Source of the DNA: Bog-473 sp963755375
Lineage (GTDB): Bacteria; Actinomycetota; Acidimicrobiia; Acidimicrobiales; RAAP-2
Assembly (NCBI GenBank): GCA_963755375.1
Contig: CAVWKG010000016.1
Location: 1,860,001 to 1,924,000 of the forward strand
Direction: 5' to 3'
DNA: 64,000 nucleotides
Part shown: one piece after another, positions 36,387-45,979 of the stretch
Layout: each line of letters starts with the position of its first letter
Position numbering within the stretch: position 1 is the first letter of the stretch
Position numbers and translations under genes: made by a program
The notes under the pieces: generated by a model
The model's database searches: none
What the model was told of the DNA's origin: nothing
The model's input: the letters and a program-made list of their open reading frames with translations, nothing else

Positions 36387-37579
36387 TCAGAACCCGGTGC
36401 CGGCGATGATGGCTCCGTTGAGCTGTGTCCCTGACCTGCCCCCGTCGTTGGGGGCGTCCCCGAAGTTGAAGACGGCCCCTTGGGCCGACGAGACCCAGTA
36501 GCCACCACCGTCGGCGGTGGTGAAGATGGCGGTGGCGACGTCAAGGGCGTTGAGGCTGGCCGAGGACGGTGCGCCGAGGTGTGTGGCGTCGCCGTAGGCG
36601 AAGACCTCGCCGTTGGAGAGGAGGATCCAGTAGCCCCTCCCGTCAGGGGTGGCAACGGCCGAGGTCACGGTGCCGTGTCCGGGTGCGCCCAGGTAGGGGG
36701 CGTCGCCGAAGGCGTACACGTTGCCCGTCTTGGTGACCACCCAGTAGCCGTCTCCGCTGGCGTCGGGCATGACGGCCACCGCGGCGCCCGCACAGCCCCC
36801 CGAGATGCCGGGGCACGACCCGGCGAAGTGGGCGTCCCCGAAGGCGAAGACCCCGCCGTCGGAGGCCACCATGAAGTAGCCGTTGTCGTCGTTGGAGGGC
36901 ACCATGCCGACGATGGGGGCGTTGAGCGAGTTCGCCAGGCCCGAGCCCGCCGGGTGGAACCCGAGCCCGGGCAGCGAGCCGTAGAACTCGGTGTCGCCGA
37001 AGGCAAAGACCCCACCGTCGGAGGCGTCGAGCCAGTAGCCGCCGTGGTCGGCGGTCGACACGATGCCCACGACGGGACGCTGGAGGTGCAGGCTCCCCGT
37101 CGAGCCGTAGAACTGGGCGGCCCCGAAGCTAAAGATCCCACCCGTCGGAGCCCACCAGCCAGTAGCCCGGCGGAGGAGTCGAATAGGTCCAGGTGTCGTT
37201 GAGATAGTCGTTGTTGCCGCCGCCGAAGAGCACCATGTTCCCGGTCGCCGCGTCGTAGGCCATGGAGGCCAACAGGCGGAAGTGCGGGCTGGTGGCCGGA
37301 GACAACTCCGTCCAGGTGGTGCCGTCCCAGGTCCAGGTGTGTCGCCGAGATAGCCGTTGTCGCCGCCGCCGCCGAAGAGCACCGTGTTCCCGGTGGTCGG
37401 GTCGTAGGCCATGGAGGCTAAGCCGCGGGCGGCCGGAAACTGCTGGGTCCAAGGCGCCCTCGGCGCGGCCGCCCCGGCCCCGGTTCCCGGTGCCAGCACC
37501 GCGAGGGTGGCGGACCCGATGATCAGCACACTCCGAGGTGGACGTAGTGCAGCTTGTTCCAGTGTGACGCGGTGCTCAT
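36387..37579 (-). pseudogene. Secreted Kelch/propeller-repeat protein with about three frameshifts
   Basis: Signal-peptide-like N-terminus (SVLIIGSATLAVLAPGTGAG), then Kelch-type repeats SMAYDPTTGNTVLFGGGGDN and SMAYDAATGNMVLFGGGNND with TWTWDGTTWTEL between, then at least six propeller repeats of the form GGYWLDASDGGVFAFGDTEF, NGYFMVASDGGVFAFGDAHF, GYWVVTKTGNVYAFGDAPYL, GYWILLSNGEVFAYGDATHL. Such repeats are widespread in Acidimicrobiia-type secreted proteins. Frame changes lie near 37350, 37140 and in the signal peptide near 37535. ATG 37579 has TAACGT 8 nt upstream. Longest intact frame 36387-37529. Probably an extracellular adhesin or wall protein. Confidence 0.75.
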
Positions 37580-37587
37580 GTCAACGG

Positions 37588-37593
37588 ACGTTA
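37588..37593 (-). promoter_or_regulatory. -10 box TAACGT for the propeller protein
   Basis: TAACGT on the minus strand, 8 nt before ATG 37579. Confidence 0.45.
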
Positions 37594-38017
37594 CAAGGTC
37601 CATTTATCCTTTATGCGGGAACAGTACGCAGAAACCCGATTTTTCTCCGGCTCACCGCACTGCCTCGCGACCCGCGACACGTCGGCTCAGGCGGCCGCCG
37701 ACCTGAGGAGCACTCGGAGGCACGGTGAGTTACGGCGCAGCTCCGTTCGTCCGTGCATCGCAGGACTGGCCAACGAGCCGTTACTGAACTCTGGGGCAGG
37801 GACTAGCTGTACAGCGTTCCGAGCTCAGTTCGGCTCACTCCTGTCCGACCCGCCGTGAGCGAAACCTGTGAACGGGTATCCCTGTTCGCTGCGAGATGGT
37901 CAAAAAACTCCGCCCGCCCCGCGCCGCCGCAAAACCCGCCCGCCGGCGGAAACCTTCTGAGCGTCGGCCACCTTACGAGGCGTTGCAGTACAGACCTTGC
38001 TGTGCGCTCGATCGTGA
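37594..38017. other. Intergenic region, no gene recognised
   Basis: About 420 bp between divergent genes. It holds an A run followed by a C-rich tract (about 37900-37940) and no supported frame. The promoters of both neighbours should lie here. Confidence 0.4.
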
Positions 38018-39223
38018 TTGACTAATGCCACGAGGAAGAATCAAGAACTCCTTAACCATGTGGGTAGCTCAGTGCACTTCGCGGTCAATGTCGCTGGTCA
38101 CTTCCGAGATGAAGCGGGCATCGGCGCGCACGGACGTCACATTGTCGAGATCATCCGAGCGGCTGGCTATCCCTGTCGGATCACAGTTTGTGATTCGTCC
38201 CCGCATGGCAAGGGGGCCAGTTTCCGCGACAGCGATGAAACGGACCTGCCGTTGGCCGTCAACGTTGTAGCAGTCAACATCGACTATCTCCCATACTTTT
38301 TCCAGGAGGCGCCAGACTTCCTTGAAGACAGGTACACAATTGCGTACTGGATTTGGGATGCCGAACCATTGCCGGCCGCTTGGGTTGAGAGGGGCAATTT
38401 GGTCGATGAGGTCTGGACGGGAAGCCGCTACAGCGCTGGCATATTCGCTCGGTCACTGCAACAACCGGTCCTCGCCGTTCCCTACGGAATCATGCCAGCG
38501 GAGGCGGCACCAGTCAGCCATTCACACGCTGACCTCAAGTTGCCCTCGGGATTCCTCTTTGTCTTCTGCTTCGACGCGTTGAGCTTCGAACGCAAAAATC
38601 CCCTGGGATTGATCGAAGCCTTCGGTCACGCCTTCCGCCCCGGGGATGGGCCCAAGCTGGTCATCAAGAGCATAAATGGGCACCATTCCCGGGAACCGAT
38701 GGCGCTCTTGCATCGGCGGGCCGCCTTGCATCGGGACATCACACTTATCGATGGTCATCTGAATCCCGACAAACTACGGGCACTTATGCGCGGTGCAGAT
38801 GCTTACGTCTCCCTCCATCGAGCCGAGGGGTGGGCTATGTCGATCGCTGAAGCCATGGCCGACGGAAAGCCGGTCATTGCCACGAGACACTCTGGGAATC
38901 TCGACTACATGACCGATGAGACCTCGTTCCTCGTCGACTGGGACTCCGCTCGCGTTTCCCCGGGGAACGATCGGTGGATCGAAACCGGGAGCGTCTGGGC
39001 AGAGCCTCGGCTGGACCAGGCGGCACAGTACATGCGGCAGGTGTTTCGCGATCCCCACGCGGCCAGGGCTCGGGGCCGAAAAGCAGCCGAGCACATGCGC
39101 AGGAACCACAGCATTGCCGTAAGCGCTGAGATAGTCCGTCGACGCTTGGATTCGCTCGTTGAAAAGACATCTGAGCCTCTATTGCGTTCGCCAGGAGCCT
39201 CAAGCTCAAGACGGCCACAATAG
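38018..39223 (+). CDS. Glycosyltransferase family 1/4
   Basis: 401 residues, intact. VHFAVNVAGHFRDEAGIGAH opens the N-terminal domain; YTIAYWIWDAEPLPAAWVER and VDEVWTGSRYSAGIFARSL are family-typical acceptor-side segments; FVFCFDALSFERKNPLGLIE, VIKSINGHHS, LHRAEGWAMSIAEAMADGKP (E-x7-E donor motif) and VIATRHSGNLDYMTDETSFL follow. This WIWD/EVWTGS type is the group seen next to FkbM and CmcI methyltransferases in surface-glycan clusters. TTG 38018 is the best available start; the next candidate is 27 nt further. The C-terminal ~15 residues are Ser/Arg-rich. Confidence 0.9.
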   Translation: MTNATRKNQELLNHVGSSVHFAVNVAGHFRDEAGIGAHGRHIVEIIRAAGYPCRITVCDSSPHGKGASFRDSDETDLPLAVNVVAVNIDYLPYFFQEAPDFLEDRYTIAYWIWDAEPLPAAWVERGNLVDEVWTGSRYSAGIFARSLQQPVLAVPYGIMPAEAAPVSHSHADLKLPSGFLFVFCFDALSFERKNPLGLIEAFGHAFRPGDGPKLVIKSINGHHSREPMALLHRRAALHRDITLIDGHLNPDKLRALMRGADAYVSLHRAEGWAMSIAEAMADGKPVIATRHSGNLDYMTDETSFLVDWDSARVSPGNDRWIETGSVWAEPRLDQAAQYMRQVFRDPHAARARGRKAAEHMRRNHSIAVSAEIVRRRLDSLVEKTSEPLLRSPGASSSRRPQ

Positions 39224-39464
39224 ACAAGGCAACGTGGTCGAGGGCGCGCGCTTGAGGTTTGTTTCGACGTTTGAATCCCTCGAGTTTTAGGTCTTGTCTC
39301 GTGCCCACCCGGCGAGTTGTCCCCTTTACCAGGGTGACCGGGCAATTCCTAACGATCCGGGGACCGGCATCGTCATTGCGGTGTCATGACACTGCAACGT
39401 GATTCCAAGCCCTCGGTCAGGTCCTTCCGAGTTCAGATTGAGAGTGGTCGGTCAGACTTCTCCC

Positions 39465-39758
39465 ATGAACGTCATCACGCTGGAGTCGTGCCAGAGTACC
39501 TGGATCTTCGATGCCCGACAGTTGCGGTTCTGTCGCATTCTGAAGGGCATCGACGTCGGGCATCGCCGGGTCTCCACAGAATGGCGACCCTACTGGGAGC
39601 TCGACATTGACCCCCTGGGGAAGAGCTTCACCGTCTTCCTCAATGAGTCGCGGACCCGCCTGATCCGGTCGTCGATCCATACGGAGGAGTGCGTCCATTG
39701 CGGCGGCTCTCGGACGACCGAGCTCTCGCTCGAGGACATCCACCGCGTCGTGGCGTAA
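39465..39758 (+). CDS. Unrecognised 97-residue protein (STWIFD...GGSRTTELSLEDIH)
   Basis: I do not know a named family for it. ATG 39465 gives MNVITLESCQSTWIFDARQL, a hydrophobic/aromatic middle (WRPYWELDID), SFTVFLNESRTRLIRS and a CVHC pair (HTEECVHCGG) that could bind a metal, then SLEDIHRV. No signal peptide or helix spanning a membrane. A decayed relative lies at 36200. Similar small proteins with STW.FD, W.PY and VxLNES have been seen in actinobacterial genomes as hypotheticals (recollection, unchecked). Neighbours are glycan genes. Confidence 0.7.
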   Translation: MNVITLESCQSTWIFDARQLRFCRILKGIDVGHRRVSTEWRPYWELDIDPLGKSFTVFLNESRTRLIRSSIHTEECVHCGGSRTTELSLEDIHRVVA

Positions 39759-39905
39759 CCCGCTCTTCGGGACTCGTCAGCTCATCCCCGATGGTCGGCG
39801 CCGGCGGTCAGAAACGATGGGAACGCGATCGGATGCACCCGCTGTTCGCACGACTGGGGACTGGTTGCGCCTCGTCAACCTTTGATGCGAATCGCTTGCG
39901 ACCGT

Positions 39906-41213
39906 CTAACTAACGCGGCGAATCCATCCCTTGGGACTGTGACTTACGAGGAAGCGGTCTGAGCGCTCCTCGTCGTCCACGAAGTGGCGGTTGTTCCTAA
40001 GAAATGATTCGATGGCCACGAGCGGGCCGGGTCTACCTTCAGCCATCGAGGGCAGATCGTCGATGCAGCCGTCCTGTACCAACATATAGTCACCGACCGG
40101 AAGGAGTTCTGCGTAATCCTCGATCTCGCGACGTACGTGTTGCGCACTGTGGTCACTATCCAAGATGATCAGCATATGTGACGGCGAAAGTTCCTTGATT
40201 CGCCTCGTGACTGCGTTCAGAGTGTCTGCATCGATAGAGCTACCCACTATGTACTCAACCCGAGGGTGCTCGATGGTTGCATGCTTCTCAACGTCGATGG
40301 TGATGACGTGGCCCTTGCCCAGGAGGTCAAAGAGGGACGCCATGTAAAAGGCAGACCCTCCTTGGTGGGTTCCGCATTCGACCACCAGATCGACGTTACC
40401 GTTGCAAATCGCCTCCTGGATCGCCCATGCATCTGTGACGTTCTGCCAGATCGATTTGCCAAGCCACGTGACGGTTGCGAAGTTGTCGGTTCGGCGCACC
40501 ATGGCCTCAAGTGCGGCAGGCCGGATGACACGGTTCTCGAAGTCCCTGACCCGAGCAACATCTGTCACGTCGGGTTTCCTTGCAATGGTGAGAGTGTCCA
40601 GCGCTGTCGAGGTAGGCCAGCCAAATGCCCATCGAACACGGTCTTTCAGCTTTGTGTACAACGTCGGAGTTTCGTTCCAACGGTGGCTTGGACCTGGATA
40701 GGTCCTTTTTGAGGGCCGCGGCTCCAGAGACTCAAAGCTTGAGAAGATCACCTCCAGTCTCGCCTCATCGCAAAGAGCCCGCATTCCGTCGGGGAACACC
40801 CTCCAGCAGTCGACCGGCGCTTCGTGATACGGCCAGCTGATTGGACTGACAGTAATGACGTGACCCTCGGGTTTGCACACTCTGGCTAACTCGACGAACC
40901 ACGTCCACACCTTTGGCACATGCTCGATCACCTGCCCGGAAACCACGACGTCAAAGGTCCCGCTTGCAAAGGGGAGTGAGTACCGATCGGACATGAGATT
41001 GTCGACTGCGCTCCAATCTGCCGCGTAGGGACGGCGTCCGCCTTGATCGGCGCTGTATTCGAGATCCACAGTCGTCCAATCGACGTCCGAGAGTGCGACG
41101 AGACGCTGGTAGGTCGAAGGTTTGGCGTCCGGTCCGATTTCCAACACTTTCTGACCGCTCCGAAATATGCCTAGCGCGTGCCGCTCAAATAGGAGTTGGC
41201 TGTTCAGGTGCAT
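39906..41213 (-). CDS. Double methyltransferase: class I MTase fused to CmcI/cephalosporin-hydroxylase family
   Basis: 435 residues, intact. Residues 1-190 form a methyltransferase-11-type domain: VLEIGPDAKPSTYQ, DRYSLPFASGTFDVVVSGQV with IEHVPKVWTWFVELAR and PEGHVITVSP. Residues 240-435 are a CmcI-family domain: TVTWLGKSIWQNVTDAWAIQ, VVECGTHQGGSAFYMASL (near residue 276), ITIDVEKHATIEHPRVEYI, MLIILDSDHSAQHV and YMLVQDGCIDDLP. CmcI domains also occur as glycan O-methyltransferases next to glycosyltransferases. Fusion of the two in one chain is uncommon and suggests two successive methylations of one acceptor (inference). Confidence 0.88.
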   Translation of the reverse strand: MHLNSQLLFERHALGIFRSGQKVLEIGPDAKPSTYQRLVALSDVDWTTVDLEYSADQGGRRPYAADWSAVDNLMSDRYSLPFASGTFDVVVSGQVIEHVPKVWTWFVELARVCKPEGHVITVSPISWPYHEAPVDCWRVFPDGMRALCDEARLEVIFSSFESLEPRPSKRTYPGPSHRWNETPTLYTKLKDRVRWAFGWPTSTALDTLTIARKPDVTDVARVRDFENRVIRPAALEAMVRRTDNFATVTWLGKSIWQNVTDAWAIQEAICNGNVDLVVECGTHQGGSAFYMASLFDLLGKGHVITIDVEKHATIEHPRVEYIVGSSIDADTLNAVTRRIKELSPSHMLIILDSDHSAQHVRREIEDYAELLPVGDYMLVQDGCIDDLPSMAEGRPGPLVAIESFLRNNRHFVDDEERSDRFLVSHSPKGWIRRVS

Positions 41214-41552
41214 CCTCGATTTCTACCTGGTTTCGAGAGCCTCGTGTCGGTCCGTCGCAAGCGCCCAGTGAATCCTGGGCACGAGCCGTCGACCTAAGTA
41301 ACCCCAAGTGTCATAAGAAGGCCGGTTTCGCGGATGCCGTAATGTCACGTCGGAGTGGACCCATTATTAGAGAACGGTGGATAAAGCTGTGGGAAGGCTT
41401 GGAAAGCACAAGATTCGGGCACTGACTAGGTTTGATGCGAGCGTCGACGACGCGTGGTGTCCTGCTCTCGCAGCCTGGACTGATGACCCGGTGAGCCTTC
41501 CTTCTCTTACGCAGATGCCCGACCAACCGAGCGCACCCAGCCACCTGTCCTG
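41214..41552. other. Intergenic region between divergent genes
   Basis: About 340 bp, no supported frame and lower GC than its flanks. Should contain both promoters; no clear TANNNT box sits at the expected distance from ATG 41553. Confidence 0.4.
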
Positions 41553-43616
41553 ATGGCGAAGACCTCTACGAATATCGGCGAGGAGCTCGCCGAGGCACCC
41601 CAAGCTGGCCTAGGCGGCTTCATGTCGGAGCCGAACCCGTGGCGGCTGGGAACCCTGAGCATGCTGGTGCTCTTCGTGGAACTCGCGCTCATCCGGTGGA
41701 CCGCAGCCAACAACGTTCACCTGGCCCTCGTCACGAACTTCGTACTCCTGGCGAGCTTCCTCGGCATCGGAGCGGGCTTCCTACTCGCCGCTGGGTCACG
41801 GAACCTGTTCCGGCTGGCGCCATTGTCGCTTGCCGTTCTCGTCGCGTTCGTCCTCATCTTCCCCGTGAAGCTCGTGGCGCTCCGTGGCCCGCATGAGTTT
41901 CAGGGTCTTTCGGGGCATGCTCCTTTGCCCCAGTGGGTGAGCCTCCCGATCATCTTTGTGCTGGTGGTCTTGGTGATGGCGGGCCTCGGACAGGAGACGG
42001 CCCGGGTCTTCACTCGGTTCAAACCCCTAGACGCCTACCGCCTCGACATCATCGGAAGCGTCGGAGGGATCGTCCTGTTCTCGGTTCTGTCTTTCCTCGG
42101 GCTCCCGCCTATCGCCTGGGGTGGGGTGGTGGCCGTTGTGTTCGTGGTGCTTCTCGGACTACGCCAACGCTGGTGGCAGTGGCTCGCGATAGCCGCCATC
42201 GTCGTGATGCTGCTGCTCGAGTCACTCTCCACAGGCGACGTCTGGTCGCCGTATTACAAGATCACGACGAGCAATGTGACCAGCACGGTAGGCGGGCACG
42301 TGTACCACGGACTTGCCGTCTTTGGGAACAACATCCCCTATCAGACCCTGTACTCGATCTCCACTCTGCACAGGATCGAGACCTTCTACTTCCTCCCGTA
42401 CCGCCACGTGACGAAGAGCGCGCTCACCCACGTCCTCGTGATCGGCGCGGGGACTGGCAACGACGTCGGTGTGGCACTTTCCGAAGGGGCGCGTCACGTC
42501 GATGCAGTCGAGATCGACCCCGATCTGGTTCAGCTCGGGAAGGAGCACAATCTCGAGCACGCCTATCAGAGCCCGCGCGTCAGCATCCACATCGACGACG
42601 GACGAGCATTTCTCCAGGACACGAGCCAGCTCTACTCGCTGATCCTCTACGCCTTACCGGACTCCCTCACGGCCCTTTCGGGCCAGTCCGCACCCGTGGG
42701 TCTCGAGAACTACCTTCTCACGACAGAGGCCATTCAGGAGGCTCGGGATCATCTGGCCCGCGGCGGAACCTTCGTGATGTACAACTACTACCAGCCGTTC
42801 CTGCTCAATCGCTATGCGACCGCGCTTGACGAGGTGTTCGGCTCGCGCCCGTGCGTGGAACTGGGTAACACCCTGAGCGGACGCCAGCAAGCTGTGCTCA
42901 CAGTTGCCCTCAATGGAAACACCCCGAATTGCTCCACCTTCTGGAACGGCCAGCAGGTCGCGCCGGTCTCGGACGATCGTCCGTTCCCCTATCTGCCAAC
43001 CCCCTCGATCCCGAACTTGTACTTGTTAGTGGTGGGTCTCATCCTGGCAGCCTCCCTGGTGGTGGTGCGGGCAGCCGGAGGACCGCTCAAGAAAATGGCG
43101 CCGTTCATGGATCTGTTCTGGATGGGGGCGGCTTTCCTGCTGCTTGAGTCAAAGAACATCGTTCAGTTCGCGTTGCTTTTCGGCACGACCTGGTACGTCA
43201 ATTCGCTCGTCTTCGCCGGCGTGCTCGTGAGTGTCTACGCGTCCGTTGAGACCGCGCGACACGTGAAGCTCCCGCGCGCCGAATTGCTTTACGGAGCGCT
43301 GCTCGTGGCGCTGGCCGTCTCGTTCGTGGTCCCTCAGGCTTCATTGTTAGGGCTGCCCGTCGTGTTGCGCTTCTTGGCGGCAACGGCGCTCGCGTTCGCA
43401 CCGATCTTCATCGCTAATCTCGTCTTCGCTCAACGGTTCAAGGATGTGGCCTCTTCCACCACCGCCTTCGGCGCAAACCTATTGGGGGCGATCGTGGGAG
43501 GCGTGCTCGAGTACCTGTCGCTCATCACGGGGTTCAGATTCTTGCTCGTGGTGGTGGCGATCCTCTACGGCCTTGCCTTCGCCTTCGGCCGGCACCATCT
43601 CGCCTTGCGGTCCTGA
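41553..43616 (+). CDS. Membrane protein with a spermidine-synthase-like domain
   Basis: 687 residues. Seven hydrophobic helices in the first ~230 residues (LSMLVLFVELALIRWTA through VVAVVFVVLLGL, IAAIVVMLLLE), then a soluble spermidine-synthase/methyltransferase fold: HVLVIGAGTGNDVGVALSEG near residue 295, HVDAVEIDPDLVQLG, HIDDGRAFLQDTSQLYSLIL, then a C-terminal membrane half (LYLLVVGLILAASLVVV to FRFLLVVVAILYGLAF). LYSLILYALPDS lacks the usual catalytic Asp of spermidine synthase (D-D/E motif replaced by ILYALPDS). So it is a SpeE-like protein of unknown reaction. ATG 41622 is an alternative start. Its neighbour is the double methyltransferase. Confidence 0.88.
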   Translation: MAKTSTNIGEELAEAPQAGLGGFMSEPNPWRLGTLSMLVLFVELALIRWTAANNVHLALVTNFVLLASFLGIGAGFLLAAGSRNLFRLAPLSLAVLVAFVLIFPVKLVALRGPHEFQGLSGHAPLPQWVSLPIIFVLVVLVMAGLGQETARVFTRFKPLDAYRLDIIGSVGGIVLFSVLSFLGLPPIAWGGVVAVVFVVLLGLRQRWWQWLAIAAIVVMLLLESLSTGDVWSPYYKITTSNVTSTVGGHVYHGLAVFGNNIPYQTLYSISTLHRIETFYFLPYRHVTKSALTHVLVIGAGTGNDVGVALSEGARHVDAVEIDPDLVQLGKEHNLEHAYQSPRVSIHIDDGRAFLQDTSQLYSLILYALPDSLTALSGQSAPVGLENYLLTTEAIQEARDHLARGGTFVMYNYYQPFLLNRYATALDEVFGSRPCVELGNTLSGRQQAVLTVALNGNTPNCSTFWNGQQVAPVSDDRPFPYLPTPSIPNLYLLVVGLILAASLVVVRAAGGPLKKMAPFMDLFWMGAAFLLLESKNIVQFALLFGTTWYVNSLVFAGVLVSVYASVETARHVKLPRAELLYGALLVALAVSFVVPQASLLGLPVVLRFLAATALAFAPIFIANLVFAQRFKDVASSTTAFGANLLGAIVGGVLEYLSLITGFRFLLVVVAILYGLAFAFGRHHLALRS

Positions 43617-44399
43617 GGATCGATCGACACGGCTCGCATCGTTCGGAAGCGTCGCAGAGCTGAAGGTAGCTCCAATGGGATGTAATCGTCCATCGTCCCC
43701 ACCCTTGTGTGCTCCCGAACAGTGGCGAAACGGTGTGGCGTACGGCACGAATGGAACAGGAATCCGATGGCTGGGCGTCACTCTGCGAGTCGGCGAGACC
43801 TCGCTAGGTTCGGCGAGCTACGCCGGAGGTGGTCCTTTCCAGTCGGGATCACGCCGGAGCGAAGAGGCGTGGGAGAGGTCCGACGGCAAACTGGTTGACG
43901 AGTTCGATCCCGATATTCATCGGTGGCGCCGTCTTTGAGGGGGACCGCAGTTGAAGGACCACCCGAGTTGAAATTGACCCTCCGCATGAAAGAGTCGTCC
44001 CGGCTGGGGCGTCGTGTCTGGGGCGTCGTTGTGCTCGCGACGGCGGGATTCTCACCGCCGTCCCGTTCCTCGACATCCGATGCGCACTTTGGTGCTGCCT
44101 TTGGTGCCCCGGTCCACCTCGCTCAGGGTCTGGGTGATCGTGCGCTGACTCAGTCGTTACGAGGCTTAGAGGACCTGCCCTCGAACACGGACACTTCTCT
44201 GAGGGTCCCCGTTTGATTGCTGGTCCCGAATAGCGTCGGTTGTGCTGGTGGGTTCCGTCTGACTCGGGAGTCCCACGGCATTGAAAATGGCGAGGGGTGA
44301 CAGACGAAGATCGCACTTACCGTCATCGAGATCGGCGCTTACACGGACCATTCGTCGTGGTCGGCCCCCCGTTAGGACGAACGAGCTGCGGGAACCGTT
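43617..44399. other. About 780 bp with at most one small frame
   Basis: The only candidate is ATG 43987 to TGA 44216 (76 residues): KESSRLGRRVWGVVVLATAG looks like a Sec signal start, but the rest is low-complexity Ser/Gly and no family is recognised. No tRNA-like cloverleaf or terminator was found by eye. Confidence 0.3.
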
Positions 44400-45254
44400 G
44401 TGGCTGAAGCCGTCGATCGCGGCGGATATCGTCAGCGCTCAATGGACGACCGCCACGCACGTGAGGTGGAGGAGGCCCGGCTGGTCCTCGAAGCTCGGCA
44501 GGAGCTGTACGGAGAATCCGATCCCGCCACGTTCGAGGCGATGTTGCAACTCGGTCGAACTCTGCGCGATGCGGGGGCGCTCCGTGAGTCCCAGCGGGTG
44601 CTGACGACCTTGCTGTCCATGCAGAACCGTGCAGCGGAGCGGGACGCAATCCGCGTCACGTGGACCGAGTTCAACCTGGCCATTGTCCTCGACCGGGTCG
44701 GGGAGCACGAGGGGGCACGGCGGCTGTGGGAGCGTGTCCTCGAGTCTTCCGACCAGGAGAACGCGCCGGACAGCGAGCTCTCAGTGCGGACGGCCGTCAA
44801 CCTGGCCATCACCCTGCGCAAACTCCGCCGCTACGGCGACGAGTTCCCGCTCCGGGTGCGGGTGCTCGAGTCGACCCGGAGGTCGCACGGCCCCGACGAC
44901 GTCGAGACCTTCAAGTCCCAAGTCGACCTCGCCCAGACCCATCGGCACCTCGGCAACCACGGATTGGCGCTCGGTCTGTTCGCCGACGCGCTCGATGGCC
45001 TGGAGCGACATGGAGGAGACCCGCGCACGATCCTCCATCAGAAGTGGGCCATCGCGGCCGAGCTGGTCGCGCTCAAGCGATCGAAGGAGGCCTCTCAGAT
45101 GTTCGATGAGGTCGTGACCGGGGCGGTCGAACACCTGAGTCCCGACGATCCCTTCCGGCGGAGCGCCGTCCGGCAGCGCAGGGCGTATTGGCTCCTCGCC
45201 AAGGTTTCCGGATTGGGCCGCAAGTCTCGTCGGGAAGCACCGCCCGGCGCGTGA
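44400..45254 (+). CDS. Tetratricopeptide-repeat protein
   Basis: 284 residues, helical throughout. Repeats of the TPR_10/TPR_12 kind: LVLEARQELYGESDPATFEAM then LGRTLRDAGALRESQRVLTT, FNLAIVLDRVGEHEGARRLW, VNLAITLRKLRRYGDEFPLR, VDLAQTHRHLGNHGLALGLF; the GxxDPxTxxAxxxL pattern is like that of the NB-ARC-linked TPRs in actinobacteria. No ATPase or effector domain is present here, so this could be a stand-alone adaptor or a remnant of a larger regulator. ATG 44442 is an alternative start. Ends in basic residues. Confidence 0.8.
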   Translation: MAEAVDRGGYRQRSMDDRHAREVEEARLVLEARQELYGESDPATFEAMLQLGRTLRDAGALRESQRVLTTLLSMQNRAAERDAIRVTWTEFNLAIVLDRVGEHEGARRLWERVLESSDQENAPDSELSVRTAVNLAITLRKLRRYGDEFPLRVRVLESTRRSHGPDDVETFKSQVDLAQTHRHLGNHGLALGLFADALDGLERHGGDPRTILHQKWAIAAELVALKRSKEASQMFDEVVTGAVEHLSPDDPFRRSAVRQRRAYWLLAKVSGLGRKSRREAPPGA

Positions 45255-45313
45255 GGAGGGCGAAGAGCGCTCCGGCCGACGGGCTCGACCAGGTGGGTAT
45301 GGACACCGGCAAA

Positions 45314-45976
45314 TCAGCCGGGGGGGCCGACGAACATGTCGAGGCACCCGTCGAGCCCGATGATCTCGATGTCGTCGCGCCGCCGCCGTTCCCACGCCTC
45401 CCGACCCATGCGGAAGCGGACCGTGCGTCCCCAGCCGTCGCGGCGGCGCGCTCTCGCCTCCCCGTTCTCCTCGTACCCGGCCACGCGCGAGGTGGCCAGG
45501 GAGGCGGCGTTGTCCTCGAAGGCACCGCTCAGCGCCTCCTCGGCTCCGAGGCCGGCGAAGGCCAGGTGCAGGATCGCCTCGCGCATCTCCCGCCCCAGGC
45601 CCTGACCCTGGTGGGCTCGGCCGAGCCACGATCCGGTCTCGACTGAACGGACGGCACGGAAGTGCTCGGCCTCCAGACCCTGCACGCCGATGGGCTTGCC
45701 ATCCACGAAGGCCGCGCTGGTGAAGGTCCAGTTGTCCGGTGACCAGTTGGCCCGGTGCCGCCACATCCACTGCGCCGCCTCCCGGGCACGCCGCTCCGGC
45801 TCGACGTCGGTCCACGGGACGAAGAACGGCATGGTCCCAGGGTCGTGGATCCCTCGGTCGACCAGATCGACCAGGTCGGCGAACTCCTGTTCCCGGAGCA
45901 GGCGCAGCTCCAGTCGTGGGGTCCGGACGACGAGGTCGAACAGGGGCCAGAACCTCGTGGCCCCCTCCCCCGCCAA
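45314..45976 (-). CDS. GNAT N-acetyltransferase, RimJ/RimL type
   Basis: 220 residues. LVVRTPRLELRLLREQEFAD, AAQWMWRHRANWSPDNWTFT and FRAVRSVETGSWLGRAHQGQ with GLGREMREAI (acetyl-CoA motif A) and NAASLATSRVAGYEENG define the RimJ/RimL clan. A typical Asp-rich tail. TTG 45976 begins 4 nt after the mutase stop, so the pair is co-transcribed. The substrate is unknown. Confidence 0.88.
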   Translation of the reverse strand: MAGEGATRFWPLFDLVVRTPRLELRLLREQEFADLVDLVDRGIHDPGTMPFFVPWTDVEPERRAREAAQWMWRHRANWSPDNWTFTSAAFVDGKPIGVQGLEAEHFRAVRSVETGSWLGRAHQGQGLGREMREAILHLAFAGLGAEEALSGAFEDNAASLATSRVAGYEENGEARARRRDGWGRTVRFRMGREAWERRRRDDIEIIGLDGCLDMFVGPPG

Positions 45977-45979
45977 GCC

